Shown piece by piece: positions 1 to 9,952 of a stretch of DNA of 64,000 nt. The notes beneath the pieces are model-generated. The model had not been told where the DNA came from, made no database searches, and worked only from the letters and a program-made list of their open reading frames with translations. The stretch comes from Muribaculaceae bacterium (lineage in GTDB: Bacteria; Bacteroidota; Bacteroidia; Bacteroidales; Muribaculaceae): NCBI GenBank assembly GCA_022510385.1, contig JAFLTQ010000006.1, positions 1 through 64,000 of the forward strand, read 5' to 3'. Position 1 is the first letter of the stretch. The number at the start of each line of letters is the position of its first letter. The translations under genes were made by a program, and so were the position numbers.

Positions 1-110
1 TTCCTTAATGCCCGAGATTGGGGATACACAGAAACTAACTAAATAACAACTGAAGCCGGTTCTCGTGAGAGCTTCGGTTTCAATAAAAACACTAACCAAA
101 TAAATAAAGT
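1..110 (+). other. Upstream gene tail and susC leader
   Basis: This short stretch precedes the SusC gene. Two + strand frames are open from base 1, ending at TAA codons at 40-42 and 44-46, so the 3' end of an upstream gene may be present, but too little is visible to identify it. Bases 51-85 can fold: CTGAAGC pairs with GCTTCGG around an inner TCTC/GAGA stem. No T-run follows, so this could be a 3'-end hairpin of the upstream transcript or part of the susC 5' leader. Confidence 0.3.
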
Positions 111-3100
111 ATGAGAAAATTATTTCTTATCATGATGACGCTATTGGCGTGCACGGTAGGGATGCAGGCACAGACCCGCACTTATCGGGGCACCATATTG
201 GATGCGTCAGACAATGAGCCTCTCGTAGGGGCTACTGTTATGCCGATAGGCGGCGGCCAGGGAGTCGCAGCCGATGTCGAGGGTAAGTTCGCCATCACAG
301 TTCCGGCAAATGTAACTAAGGTGCAGGTGTCTTATGTTGGTTTTGCAACACAGACAGTAGAGCTGCACGATGGTATGACCATTTACATGCAGAATGCAGC
401 CACAGCGCTCGACAATGTGGTTGTAGTTGCCTATGGTACTGCCTCCAAGGAATCACTAACGGGTTCAGTTGCCGTTGTGGGCTCCCAGGAGATTGAAGAC
501 CGCCCGGTCACTACCGTAACAGCAGCTTTGGAAGGTAACGCTCCAGGTGTACAGGTCAACAACTCTACAGGAACTCCGGGATCATCACCCTCAATCCGTA
601 TCCGTGGTTTCAACTCAATCAACGGTAACAACTCCCCGCTTTATGTGGTTGACGGAGTTACCTTTGAAGGTGATATCAACGACCTTAACCCGGCCGATAT
701 CGAGTCTATGTCTGTATTGAAGGATGCTGCTTCTTCAGCTCTCTATGGTAGTCGTGGAGCTAACGGTGTAATCCTTATCACAACAAAGAAAGCAAAGAAT
801 GTAGGGACAATAGATGTGACAGCTACTATCCGACAGGGTATGTATAACCGTGGTCTTCCATTCTACGATAGACTTGGAATCAATGAATGGATGCAGGCAG
901 AATTCGACGGTCAATTGAATGCTTTAGCCCGTTATGGTGATGTATTCTCCCCCACTTCAGGTGAAGCTTACGACAAAAATAGAGAATTGCTTGCTAATGG
1001 TGGCATAATGTCATTACTCCAATACAACCCTTATGGTGGTATAGCTGAAAACGGCACTCAAATAGGTCTTGGTAATGACCAACTCTTCGACCCCACAACA
1101 GGTAAGTTCTTAGGAAAGTCGGTTCTCCCCGGATACACAGACCTTAATTGGTGGAATGCTGTTGCTCGCAGTGGCTACCGTCAGGAATATAATGTTAACG
1201 CTTCAGGAGCAACCGATAAATTCAATATCTTTGCCTCTGTGGGTTATCTCAAAGAAAACGGTTATATGTATCTCACAGATTTCGACCGTTTCACTGCAAG
1301 GGTAAATGCAAATTTCAATCCTACAAAATATCTAAAATTTGGTGTGAATTTCGCAGGAACCCAACAGGAAAGTCAATATGGTAATGTAGAATCCAATTCT
1401 CTTAACACCACAAACAACCCGTTCCAGGCCCAGTTTATGGCTCCAAACCTCCCATACTATCTCCACAATGGTGATGGTTCCATCATGCGTGATGATAACG
1501 GCCAACCTATTTGGGCAGGTTCTATTAATGGTGCATACTGGTTATCAGGTACCTCAAACTATGCTTGGGAATTACGTGAAAATAAACGTAACTTAAGCAA
1601 GACTTCTCTTGATGGAAATGCTTATATCACTGCTGTGATTCCTTATGGATTTGAACTCACTTTCAGAGGTCAGCTTTATCGTGATAAGGAAACTTACTAT
1701 GAATATGACAACAGATTAGTAGGTTCAGCTGTAGGTGTAGGTCGTTTAGTAAAAGAGTTTGACTTCTTTAAGAGCCATACTTTCATGCAGATGTTGACTT
1801 GGGAACATCAGTATGGCCTCAATCATATCGACGTGCTTCTCGATCATGAGAACTTCAATTATGAATATTCTTATGATTATTTCCAGAATGAATATCAGTT
1901 GATGGATGGCTTCGAAAACAACTTCAACAACTTTGAAGAAAATTATTACACTTTGTCAGGTGGAAACCAGACAAGAACTGAATCTTACTTGGGACGTCTC
2001 CGTTACAATTTCGACCAAACATACTTTGCAGAAGCTTCCATTCGTAGAGATGGCTCTTCAAGATTTTCGAAAGACAACCGTTGGGGTACATTCTGGAGTC
2101 TTGGTGCAAGCTGGGTTATCTCAAAAGAAAAATTCATGCACGACGTTAATTGGGTGAACTTCTTGAAACTCCGTGCTGCTTATGGTACAACCGGTAATGA
2201 CGCTTCTGCTCCTTATTATGGTTATCAGACAACATACGGCTTTTCAACTGCTCTGGGTGGTATGAATATACTTGAAACATCTGTAATTGGTAACACAAAC
2301 CTTAAATGGGAGACAACCAAGACCTTTGACGTGGCTTTGGAAGGCTCGCTCTTCAACGACCGTTTCAATTTCAGCATCGGTTATTTCCATAAGTATAATT
2401 CAGATCTTCTATTCTCAGTAAACCTTCCTTCATCAATGGGTTCTTTAGGCTCTAACGGATGGCCTTCATATACATGGACCAACGTAGGAGACATGCTTAA
2501 CAGAGGATGGGAATTACAGTTTGGTGTAGACATTATTCGCAATAAAGATCTGAAATGGGATTTCAACATTGATGCTACATTCTTGAAAAACAAAATCAAG
2601 AAACTTCCCGAACATGATCTCCCGGGAGAAGGACTTTATGTAGGAAAGAGCATCTATCAGATTCAGACCCTCAATTGGGCTGGTGTTGACCAACTTACAG
2701 GTCAGTCCTTATATGAAATCGAACTTGAATCTCCCGATTTCATGTATTTTGATGCAGATGGGAAAACACTTTATGATGAGGACGCATTTAACTCTTATTT
2801 AGCTGCAGCCCAAAACGCAGCTGCCGGAAGTAACCAATGGATATATTATGAGAAAGATGGTCATTACTACACCAACAATACCGCTTATGCAACTTCAAAA
2901 GCATTTGATGCTCTTCCCACTGTATTCGGTTCTTTTAGCACTAATTTAAGTTGGAAAGGAATCAATCTTGGTCTTTTGTTCACATATCAGGTAGGTGGTA
3001 GAACCCTTGACACCAATTATCGTAGATTGATGGCTACCAGCACAAGTAATACAGGCGCGCTTCACAAAGATGTGCTCAAATCATGGACAGGAACTCCTGC

Positions 3101-3434
3101 AGGAATTACTGCAGACAGCCCTAATCGTATTGACCCGAATGGAACTCCAATACTTGACAATTCCATGTCTTCTTACAACAACGCAACCTCAAGCAGATTC
3201 ATTTTCAGTTCAAGTTATCTTGCACTTAAGAATCTCAATGTTTCTTACACATTCCCCAAAAAATGGGCTTCTGCTATGAAGATGAAAGACCTTAATATAG
3301 GTGCTTACATCGACAATGTTTTCTTGGTGGCTAAGAAGAAGGGTATGAACCCGACTTATGGTTTTAGTGGTGGTCAAGGTTTGTATTATGTACCTGCAAG
3401 AGTATTTGCATTCCAACTACAGGCTAAATTCTAA
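111..3434 (+). CDS. SusC/RagA-family TonB-linked outer-membrane receptor
   Basis: This is an outer-membrane transporter that, with the SusD-like lipoprotein encoded 18 bases downstream, should bind and import a glycan or peptide using TonB energy. It has 1107 residues. A signal peptide occupies about 1-20, ending in GMQA. A carboxypeptidase-regulatory-like domain begins near residue 24 (YRGTILDASDNEPLVGATV). The plug domain contains the family hallmark LKDAASSALYGSRGANG near residue 203, and the rest is barrel ending in Phe. The ATG at 111 is the only start giving a signal peptide. No glycoside hydrolase, sulfatase, protease, sigma/anti-sigma pair or hybrid sensor lies next to the pair within the window, so the substrate cannot be inferred. 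Confidence 0.95.
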   Translation: MRKLFLIMMTLLACTVGMQAQTRTYRGTILDASDNEPLVGATVMPIGGGQGVAADVEGKFAITVPANVTKVQVSYVGFATQTVELHDGMTIYMQNAATALDNVVVVAYGTASKESLTGSVAVVGSQEIEDRPVTTVTAALEGNAPGVQVNNSTGTPGSSPSIRIRGFNSINGNNSPLYVVDGVTFEGDINDLNPADIESMSVLKDAASSALYGSRGANGVILITTKKAKNVGTIDVTATIRQGMYNRGLPFYDRLGINEWMQAEFDGQLNALARYGDVFSPTSGEAYDKNRELLANGGIMSLLQYNPYGGIAENGTQIGLGNDQLFDPTTGKFLGKSVLPGYTDLNWWNAVARSGYRQEYNVNASGATDKFNIFASVGYLKENGYMYLTDFDRFTARVNANFNPTKYLKFGVNFAGTQQESQYGNVESNSLNTTNNPFQAQFMAPNLPYYLHNGDGSIMRDDNGQPIWAGSINGAYWLSGTSNYAWELRENKRNLSKTSLDGNAYITAVIPYGFELTFRGQLYRDKETYYEYDNRLVGSAVGVGRLVKEFDFFKSHTFMQMLTWEHQYGLNHIDVLLDHENFNYEYSYDYFQNEYQLMDGFENNFNNFEENYYTLSGGNQTRTESYLGRLRYNFDQTYFAEASIRRDGSSRFSKDNRWGTFWSLGASWVISKEKFMHDVNWVNFLKLRAAYGTTGNDASAPYYGYQTTYGFSTALGGMNILETSVIGNTNLKWETTKTFDVALEGSLFNDRFNFSIGYFHKYNSDLLFSVNLPSSMGSLGSNGWPSYTWTNVGDMLNRGWELQFGVDIIRNKDLKWDFNIDATFLKNKIKKLPEHDLPGEGLYVGKSIYQIQTLNWAGVDQLTGQSLYEIELESPDFMYFDADGKTLYDEDAFNSYLAAAQNAAAGSNQWIYYEKDGHYYTNNTAYATSKAFDALPTVFGSFSTNLSWKGINLGLLFTYQVGGRTLDTNYRRLMATSTSNTGALHKDVLKSWTGTPAGITADSPNRIDPNGTPILDNSMSSYNNATSSRFIFSSSYLALKNLNVSYTFPKKWASAMKMKDLNIGAYIDNVFLVAKKKGMNPTYGFSGGQGLYYVPARVFAFQLQAKF

Positions 3435-3452
3435 TTTAATAAATGAATCGAT

Positions 3453-5201
3453 ATGAAAATCAATAATATTTTAAAAGGTCTTGGAATAGTTCTCCTTGCA
3501 GGCTCTATGACTGCTTGTTCGAGTGATTACCTTGATTTAACCCCTGATTATGAGGTTTCTGCCGATGATGTAACAGAGTCGGAGTCATCTTTGACATTGG
3601 CAGCCTATGGTATGATAAGCGGAATGTATTGCCAATATTATTCTAACCCGAGCCGATGGACTAACTGGTTTAATGGTGAACCTATGTTCCTTGGTACATT
3701 CGGCGAAGCTACCGGACAGGATTTTATCTCTTACTTCTGGGAGTTCCGTAATAGCAATCTCTCCATTGTAAAATGGTCGGGTATGGATGACAACAGCAAC
3801 CAATATGACTATCAGGCATGGATGTATTGCTACAATCTGATTTCTTTGGCTAATAATCTATTACCGGCCGATACAGAGAATGTATCTGATGAAGCAGCTT
3901 TCCGTATGGCTCAGGCTTACACTATACGTGCTCATGGTTATGTGCATCTTCTTCAGGTCTTCGCTCCAAGATGGCAGGATTCTAACAATGGAGCCACACC
4001 TTGTCTTGTTCTCCGCACTCTTCCTACTAATGAAGAGGACCAAAACAGTCCCTTGGTTAGCATGAATACAATTCTTGACTTAATCTATAGCGACCTCGAC
4101 AGAGCTATAGAATTGTATGAAGTTTCAGGATGGAATCGCGACTATTATTGGGAGCCTGATATTGAAATTGCTTATGGTATATATTCAAGAGCAGCTCTGA
4201 TTAAGAATGATTGGCAGACTGCTTACAATATGTCTAAGAATGCGATGGAAGCTGCTGCTCTCAATATCGGGGCTGATATGATGGATATTGACGAATATGC
4301 AACTTATGGCTTCAATGGTCTTAATAATTCGGAATTGATTTGGGCCTCTTCCGAGACAGAACAGAACCTCTATTGGTGGAGTTCTTTTGGTATCAGAGGC
4401 TGTAATGGAGGTTATGTCACTAACTGGGCTATTCTCGGCGGCGGTGCAATCGACTATAATTTCTATAAAGAAATGTATGATCCCAATGACATTCGTGCTG
4501 AACGCTTCTTTACTCCGGATAAGGTTTCAGACGATCTGAAGGCTGATTTCTGGGATGGCTCTGTTTTCCAGCCAACTGCCGGATTAACACTAAAGGTGGC
4601 TAAAGTATCAGACGGTGAAGTACCTTCTGCAATAGAACAAGCATTTGTTGCCTATAGTGCTGAAATGAGTAATCAAGTTAATTATGACACAGGTTCAGGT
4701 GGTTTCAGAAGAGGTGCATATGTTTCCAATGCAGGCGCTGTTTGTAACGCTCCTTTCGGTGCTCATTATAAATTCTGGTGTAATTCTACTTATGGTTCAG
4801 GTGCTTATCCCTTTATGAGATATTCTGAACTTGTTCTGAATGCTGCAGAAGCTGCTTATCAGCTCGGCAACGTATCCGAAGCTCAAAACCTAATAACAAC
4901 TATTCAGGAAAATCGTATCGAGAATTATGCAGGGACCACTCAGTCCGGAACTGCCCTTTATGATTACATTAAGAATGTACGTCGTTGGGAACTTTGGGGT
5001 GAAGGATTCAATTTCTTCGATTTCAAACGTTGGAATCAACCCATCGTACGTAATGGATGGGTAGAAGGTGACACTAACAGTGGCAACTGGGATTTATTTA
5101 TGACTGGCACTCTCAACGTAAGCGACCATAACGGTTGGAGGTGGACTATTCCTGAGGAAGAAACCAACTACAACAATGAGGTTAGTCCAAGTGGTAACTA
5201 A
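3453..5201 (+). CDS. SusD/RagB-family surface lipoprotein
   Basis: This is the surface lipoprotein partner of the SusC-like receptor and caps it to capture nutrient. It has 582 residues, typical of the family. A lipoprotein signal with lipobox MTAC puts the acylated Cys at residue 22, followed by SSDYLDLTPDYEVS, a common SusD start. Helical TPR-like repeats run through the middle, and the C-terminal part contains the SusD-like motif NVRRWELWGEGFNFFDFKRW. It is co-transcribed with susC (18-base gap) and followed at once by a strong intrinsic terminator, so the transcription unit ends here. Confidence 0.94.
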   Translation: MKINNILKGLGIVLLAGSMTACSSDYLDLTPDYEVSADDVTESESSLTLAAYGMISGMYCQYYSNPSRWTNWFNGEPMFLGTFGEATGQDFISYFWEFRNSNLSIVKWSGMDDNSNQYDYQAWMYCYNLISLANNLLPADTENVSDEAAFRMAQAYTIRAHGYVHLLQVFAPRWQDSNNGATPCLVLRTLPTNEEDQNSPLVSMNTILDLIYSDLDRAIELYEVSGWNRDYYWEPDIEIAYGIYSRAALIKNDWQTAYNMSKNAMEAAALNIGADMMDIDEYATYGFNGLNNSELIWASSETEQNLYWWSSFGIRGCNGGYVTNWAILGGGAIDYNFYKEMYDPNDIRAERFFTPDKVSDDLKADFWDGSVFQPTAGLTLKVAKVSDGEVPSAIEQAFVAYSAEMSNQVNYDTGSGGFRRGAYVSNAGAVCNAPFGAHYKFWCNSTYGSGAYPFMRYSELVLNAAEAAYQLGNVSEAQNLITTIQENRIENYAGTTQSGTALYDYIKNVRRWELWGEGFNFFDFKRWNQPIVRNGWVEGDTNSGNWDLFMTGTLNVSDHNGWRWTIPEEETNYNNEVSPSGN

Positions 5202-5220
5202 ATCAAATTCCTTATATAGT

Positions 5221-5251
5221 AAAAAGGCTGTTCTTCAGAACAGCCTTTTTT
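5221..5251 (+). terminator. Intrinsic terminator after susD
   Basis: Inverted repeat AAAAAGGCTGTTC / GAACAGCCTTTTT with loop TTCA, ending in a T-run and beginning with an A-run, 19 bases after the susD stop. The arms are perfectly complementary. The A and T tails mean it could work in both directions, but only the + strand has a gene ending here. Confidence 0.92.
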
Positions 5252-5321
5252 CATGCAGAATATCTTTTCTTTCATAAAATCAATTGGGACTCAAAAATTG
5301 ATTTTTCAGAAAGTTTTTAAA

Positions 5322-5388
5322 GTGCACTGAATTTGATGCAGTTTTTTGATGAAATTGCACCAAATTTGGTGCAATTTTCTTATATTTG
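5322..5388 (+). promoter_or_regulatory. Promoter with tandem operator-like palindromes
   Basis: A perfect 26-base palindrome lies at 5352-5377 (AAATTGCACCAAA and its complement). About 20 bases upstream is a degenerate copy reading TGCACTGAATTTGATGCA. Immediately after the perfect palindrome is TATATTTG (5381-5388), a match to the Bacteroidetes -7 element TAnnTTTG. A TTG at 5355-5357, inside the palindrome, could serve as the -33 element with a slightly long 23-base spacer. A dimeric repressor bound here would block the ATPase promoter. The promoter match is seen; the repressor is inferred and none is encoded nearby. Confidence 0.6.
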
Positions 5389-5462
5389 CATAAACTCTTT
5401 AATTAACAGCCGTTTATATTTATCATTTTTGCAAATACAATTATCATCTATTGACTCTTTAT

Positions 5463-6635
5463 ATGTTTAGCCTCATTGAAAAATACAGACAAAAAATTGA
5501 TGATATACCTTTGGATTTTATACGCGCCATTCATTCTAAAATAGATTGGGAAGAGAGACTGCTTGCCATCTTAGGAGGGAGAGGTGTGGGAAAATCTACT
5601 ATGATTCTTCAACACATCAAGAAATATGAAAATATAGACAGGTGCTTATATGTTTCAGCTGACGACTTATGGTTTTCTGTCCATTCTATTTACGAACTTG
5701 CCTCTGAATTTCACAAGGAAGGCGGATTCAAACTCTTTATTGATGAAATTCATAAATATAATAACTGGAGTCAGGAAATAAAGAATATTTATGATGACTT
5801 CCCCAAAATGAAGGTGATATACACCGGTTCCTCAATTCTTGATCTTCAAAAAGGGAATGCCGACTTAAGCCGTCGACTTCTGCAATATAACATGTATGGA
5901 CTCTCTTTTAGGGAATATCTTAAGTTTTCACAAAACTTAGATATACCTATTCATTCTTTGGATGATATAATTGAAAATAAAATCCGGTTCCCGGTGAATG
6001 AAGTTCACCCGTTGCCTCTTTTCAAAAAGTATCTTCGGGAAGGTTATTATCCTTACTTCAAGGCTTCCTCCTACTATCAGAGATTATCGAATGTAGTGAA
6101 CCGCGTTTTAGAGATAGATATACCTTTGACTACAGGGATATCCGTTTCAAGGGTGGAAAAACTGAAAAAACTGCTTTACATTATTGTGCAAAGCGTTCCA
6201 TTCAAACCTAATTATTCCAAAATCGGCAGAGATTTGGATATCAGTAGAAATGATGTGGCCGATCTTATGATATGGCTGGAAAAATCTCAACTTATCAACA
6301 TTCTTAGGGAAGAAGCTCGAGGAATAGGGCTCTTGGGAAAAGTGGAGAAAATTTTTCTCTCTAACACAAATTTGTCATTTGCACTTTCAGATAATGGACC
6401 TGATATAGGGAACCTACGTGAAACGGTGTTTTTTTCGTTACTTAAGGAGTCACATAAAATATTTGCAAGCAAGGAATCTGATTTCCAAGTGGGTAAATAT
6501 ACTTTTGAAGTGGGAGGGAAAGGAAAAAAACAAACACAAATCAAAGGAATTGAAAATGCTTTTCTTGTGAAAGACGATATAGAGTATGGTTTTGGCAATA
6601 TCCGACCGTTGTGGGCTTTCGGTTTGTTGTATTAA
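5463..6635 (+). CDS. AAA-family ATPase (AAA_14/DUF4143-like)
   Basis: A stand-alone P-loop ATPase of the kind widespread as single genes in Bacteroidales, Chlorobi and archaea; cellular role unknown. Walker A GGRGVGKST lies near residues 38-46 and Walker B LFIDEIHKY near 91-99, followed by a sensor-like VIYTGSS. The C-terminal half carries a winged-helix-like stretch (SKIGRDLDISRNDVADLM) and then a nuclease-like fold with a conserved-looking EVGGKGKK segment, as in DUF4143-type partners. I chose ATG at 5463 over the TTG at 5451 because it is the better codon. Some relatives are thought to act in toxin-antitoxin or mobile contexts, but no partner gene is adjacent. Its promoter palindromes suggest repression. 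Confidence 0.8.
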   Translation: MFSLIEKYRQKIDDIPLDFIRAIHSKIDWEERLLAILGGRGVGKSTMILQHIKKYENIDRCLYVSADDLWFSVHSIYELASEFHKEGGFKLFIDEIHKYNNWSQEIKNIYDDFPKMKVIYTGSSILDLQKGNADLSRRLLQYNMYGLSFREYLKFSQNLDIPIHSLDDIIENKIRFPVNEVHPLPLFKKYLREGYYPYFKASSYYQRLSNVVNRVLEIDIPLTTGISVSRVEKLKKLLYIIVQSVPFKPNYSKIGRDLDISRNDVADLMIWLEKSQLINILREEARGIGLLGKVEKIFLSNTNLSFALSDNGPDIGNLRETVFFSLLKESHKIFASKESDFQVGKYTFEVGGKGKKQTQIKGIENAFLVKDDIEYGFGNIRPLWAFGLLY

Positions 6636-6826
6636 TATTACCCTTATACTATTTGACTGACTAACTACTAACTTTTGAGCAGGATGTCTGTTTTGTCTCT
6701 TCTTTAATAGGATTCTATTTTTCTGTTTTGTTTCTTTTAGGGCTCTTATTATGAACTTACGTTGACTTATGGTGTTTTAATAGTAGAAAAAGAAATTTTG
6801 AATCTTACTATTAAGAAAAAGATATT

Positions 6827-7750
6827 ATGGAAGAAGATATTAAAATATTGTCAGAACAACCGGTGAATGGCCATAAAGCCGGTTTTGTGAATATTGTAGG
6901 GAATCCGAATGTAGGCAAGTCTACCCTTATGAACGACTTAGTTGGAGAGCGAATTTCCATCATAACCTCTAAGGCTCAGACTACTCGCCACAGGATTATG
7001 GGCATCGTAAACACTCCGGAGTATCAGATAGTCTTTTCAGATACTCCGGGAGTGTTGAAGCCTAAATATAAGCTTCAGGAATCGATGCTTGGTTTCTCGG
7101 AGGGGGCTCTTACAGATGCCGATATACTCCTATACGTCACCGATGTTGTGGAGGATCCGGAGAAAAATAAAGAGTTTCTCGACAGAGTTGCCAACGAAAA
7201 TATCCCGGTGCTCCTTGTCATCAATAAGATCGACCTGTTGAAGAATGATCAGGATCTTCAGACAATTGTAGACAAATGGCACGAGCGGCTTCCAAAGGCT
7301 GAAATTTTCCCGACAAGCGCATCTGAAAATTTCAATGTTGATAACCTGAAAAATAGGATTATAGAACTTCTTCCTGTTTCTCCTCCGTTCTTCGGGAAAG
7401 ATGCATTGACTGATAAGCCGGCGCGTTTCTTCGTGACAGAGATAATTCGCGAAAAACTTCTGCTGAATTATGACAAGGAGATTCCTTACAGTTCGGAAGT
7501 TGTGGTTGAGAAATTTGAAGAGAAGGAAAGCTCTATCCATATAATGAGCGTTATTTATGTGGAAAGAGACACTCAGAAGGGAATTATCATCGGTAAAGGT
7601 GGTGATAAAATCAAGAAAGTTGGTATCGAGGCCCGTCAGGATATAGAGCGTTTCTTCGGCAAGAGAGTCTATCTCGAGATCTTCGTCAAGGTTGAAAAGG
7701 ATTGGCGAAACCGTGAGAACAAACTTAAGGCTTTCGGATATATCGAGTAA
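6827..7750 (+). CDS. era: GTPase Era
   Basis: Ribosome-assembly GTPase that binds the 3' end of 16S rRNA during 30S maturation. It has 307 residues with an intact GTPase domain: G1 GNPNVGKS at about 25-32, G3 DTPG at about 72-75 and G4 NKID at about 133-136. A C-terminal KH RNA-binding domain contains IIIGKGGDKIKKVGIEAR. It lies 31 bases upstream of der, so the two ribosome-biogenesis GTPases probably form one transcription unit. Nothing in the sequence is unusual. Confidence 0.97.
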   Translation: MEEDIKILSEQPVNGHKAGFVNIVGNPNVGKSTLMNDLVGERISIITSKAQTTRHRIMGIVNTPEYQIVFSDTPGVLKPKYKLQESMLGFSEGALTDADILLYVTDVVEDPEKNKEFLDRVANENIPVLLVINKIDLLKNDQDLQTIVDKWHERLPKAEIFPTSASENFNVDNLKNRIIELLPVSPPFFGKDALTDKPARFFVTEIIREKLLLNYDKEIPYSSEVVVEKFEEKESSIHIMSVIYVERDTQKGIIIGKGGDKIKKVGIEARQDIERFFGKRVYLEIFVKVEKDWRNRENKLKAFGYIE

Positions 7751-7781
7751 AAATTAAAACGGCATAATATATTAAAACCGT

Positions 7782-9101
7782 ATGGGAAGATTAGTAGCAA
7801 TAGTAGGACGCCCCAATGTTGGGAAGTCCACCCTTTTCAACCGTTTGACACAGACCCGCTCGGCGATAGTGGACGACACGTCGGGCACTACACGCGACCG
7901 GCAATATGGGAAAGTAGACTGGTGTGGTCAGGAATTCTCGATTGTAGATACAGGGGGATGGGTAGTCAATTCCGATGATGTATTTGAATCTGAAATCAAC
8001 AAACAGGTTGAAATAGCCATTCAGGAGGCCGATGTGATTCTTTTTGTGGTGGATGCATCCAATGGAGTCACTGATCTTGATGACAAGGTTGCTCAGATTT
8101 TGCGTCGTTCAAAGAAACCGGTAATCCTTGTTGCCAACAAGGAGGATAAAGGAGATGCACGTTTCAATATTCCGGAATTCTATTCACTCGGACTTGGAGA
8201 GCCTGTTGAAGTATCATCTGCCAACGGAAGCGGTACAGGTGAACTTCTCGACAAGATAATAGCAGATATGCCGGAGCCCAAAGAGGATGATCAACCGGAA
8301 GATAATGTTGCAAAATTCGCAATTGTGGGACGTCCGAATGCGGGCAAATCCTCTCTTATAAACGCATTCATAGGTGAGGAAAGGCACATTGTCACCGATA
8401 TAGCCGGCACAACCCGCGACTCAATCTATCATCGCTACAATAAATTCGGCTTTGACTTCTATTTGGTTGATACCGCCGGCATCAGGAAAAAGAATAAGGT
8501 CAACGAAGATATCGAATATTATAGTGTGATCCGTTCTATACGTGCAATAGAGGCGAGTGACGTATGTATTCTAATGATAGATGCGACACGTGGCATTGAA
8601 TCGCAGGACGCCAATATTTTTTCGCTGATCCAACGTAATAAGAAAGGATTGGTGGTCTGTGTCAATAAATGGGATCTTATCGAAGACCGGTCGCTGACGG
8701 CCCAGAAACGCTATGAGGAGGCCATCAGGAATAAATTTGCTCCTTTCACCGACTTTCCGATTCTATTCACTTCGGCACTTACAAAACAGAGGATTTTTAA
8801 AGTGCTCGAAACATCTATAGATGTCTTCAACAATCGGAAGCGGATGATTCCTACTTCCCAGCTAAACACCTATATGCTGGAGCAGATAGCACAGACGCCC
8901 CCGCCGGCAAATAAGGGTAAGTTTGTGAAAATAAAATATATCACAATGCTGAAGGATTCAGTAATCCCCACATTTATATTTTTCTGCAATCTGCCACAAT
9001 GGGTGAAGGAACCATATCGAAGATTCCTTGAGAATAAAATCAGGGAACATTGGGATTTCCATGGAACTCCGATCCAGATTTACATGAGGGATAAATCCTG
9101 A
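7782..9101 (+). CDS. der: Double-GTPase Der (EngA)
   Basis: Essential GTPase for 50S subunit assembly. It has 439 residues and carries the diagnostic two tandem G domains: the first P loop GRPNVGKS at about 9-16 with DTGG, the second GRPNAGKS near 184-191 with DTAG and NKWD. The C-terminal KH-like domain ends in the usual [11 protein letters not shown]. It follows era by 31 bases and ends about 215 bases before tRNA-Asp, which has its own promoter. Confidence 0.97.
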   Translation: MGRLVAIVGRPNVGKSTLFNRLTQTRSAIVDDTSGTTRDRQYGKVDWCGQEFSIVDTGGWVVNSDDVFESEINKQVEIAIQEADVILFVVDASNGVTDLDDKVAQILRRSKKPVILVANKEDKGDARFNIPEFYSLGLGEPVEVSSANGSGTGELLDKIIADMPEPKEDDQPEDNVAKFAIVGRPNAGKSSLINAFIGEERHIVTDIAGTTRDSIYHRYNKFGFDFYLVDTAGIRKKNKVNEDIEYYSVIRSIRAIEASDVCILMIDATRGIESQDANIFSLIQRNKKGLVVCVNKWDLIEDRSLTAQKRYEEAIRNKFAPFTDFPILFTSALTKQRIFKVLETSIDVFNNRKRMIPTSQLNTYMLEQIAQTPPPANKGKFVKIKYITMLKDSVIPTFIFFCNLPQWVKEPYRRFLENKIREHWDFHGTPIQIYMRDKS

Positions 9102-9225
9102 GGAGAGGAGACCTAAATGTTAATGAGAAAGAGGGTTGGCGGTATCTTGATATTCGAAAGGTAAAACCGATTGACTCTGTTCCCTGAAAAATTGTAAAAA
9201 AAATAGAAAATTTTTTTTGAAAAAA

Positions 9226-9257
9226 TTTGGGGGATTAAAAAATTCGCAATAACTTTG
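9226..9257 (+). promoter_or_regulatory. Promoter of tRNA-Asp
   Basis: TTTG at 9226-9229, a 20-base spacer, then TAACTTTG at 9250-9257. This is an exact fit to the Bacteroidetes primary sigma consensus TTTG-N19-21-TAnnTTTG. Transcription would start about 50 bases upstream of the tRNA. Confidence 0.8.
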
Positions 9258-9316
9258 CACCTGCAAACAGGGAGGAACCTGAATCTACAAGAAGAAGGCC
9301 CTGGAAAGCATACCTT

Positions 9317-9390
9317 GGTGCGGTAGTTCAGATGGTTAGAATACCGGCCTGTCACGCCGGGGGTCGCGGGTTCGAGTCCCGTCCGCACCG
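9317..9390 (+). tRNA. tRNA-Asp (GTC)
   Basis: The 74-base gene folds as a complete cloverleaf. The acceptor stem GGTGCGG pairs with CCGCACC, followed by discriminator G. The anticodon arm CCGGCCTGTCACGCCGG presents anticodon GTC (Asp). The T arm is GCGGGTTCGAGTCCCGT. The CCA end is not encoded: the acceptor is followed by CCGAGG. It has its own promoter and terminator. Confidence 0.97.
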
Positions 9391-9405
9391 CCGAGGAGAG
9401 AGGAA

Positions 9406-9446
9406 GAGTAGCAGCGTAAACTTTGGTTTCCTGCTGCTCTTTTTTT
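9406..9446 (+). terminator. Intrinsic terminator after tRNA-Asp
   Basis: GAGTAGCAG pairs with CTGCTGCTC (nine pairs including one G-U), followed by seven T residues. It sits 16 bases beyond the tRNA and separates it from aroQ. Confidence 0.85.
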
Positions 9447-9497
9447 AATTATTTTCAAGCCTCTTTCTAACAGACCACCTTTAAAATGTAACCTCTT

Positions 9498-9923
9498 ATG
9501 ATTGCGATTATCAACGGACCAAATCTTAACCTACTTGGTAAACGGCAACCCGAAATCTATGGTAGCGAATCATTTGAAACATTCCTACGTTCCCTTCGGA
9601 AGCGTTTCCCGGAAACTCCTATAGAATATTTCCAATCGAATTCCGAGGGCGAAATAATAGATTATATCCATAAACTTGGATATGATTCTCCCGACTGTAA
9701 GGGGATTGTGATTAATCCGGCAGCTTACACCCACTATTCAATCGGCATAGCCGATGCCATAGCCGCTATTCAGATCCCGGTGGTGGAGGTTCACATTTCC
9801 AATATAATGGGTCGTGAAGAATTTCGGCACACATCTGTGACGGCTCCTTATTGTAAGGGATTGTTAGCAGGTTTCGGACTCGAAGGGTATGCTCTCGCAA
9901 TAACATTCCTGCTCGGGAAATAA
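9498..9923 (+). CDS. aroQ: Type II 3-dehydroquinate dehydratase
   Basis: Shikimate-pathway enzyme that dehydrates 3-dehydroquinate to 3-dehydroshikimate. It has 141 residues, normal for the dodecameric type II family. The N terminus INGPNLNLLGKRQPEIYG carries the active-site loop with the catalytic Tyr and Arg. The substrate-binding segments NPAAYTHYSIGI and VEVHISNI and the catalytic His (EFRHTS) are present. It is followed 29 bases later by a methyltransferase gene with no metabolic link. Confidence 0.95.
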   Translation: MIAIINGPNLNLLGKRQPEIYGSESFETFLRSLRKRFPETPIEYFQSNSEGEIIDYIHKLGYDSPDCKGIVINPAAYTHYSIGIADAIAAIQIPVVEVHISNIMGREEFRHTSVTAPYCKGLLAGFGLEGYALAITFLLGK

Positions 9924-9952
9924 GCCGGAGTTTCAAATTTATACAAGAATCT

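Noticed and set aside
9113-9388. - strand frame of 91 residues beginning MRTGLEPATPGVTG
   Set aside because: It is the antisense of tRNA-Asp; this is a well-known false gene generated by tRNA complements.
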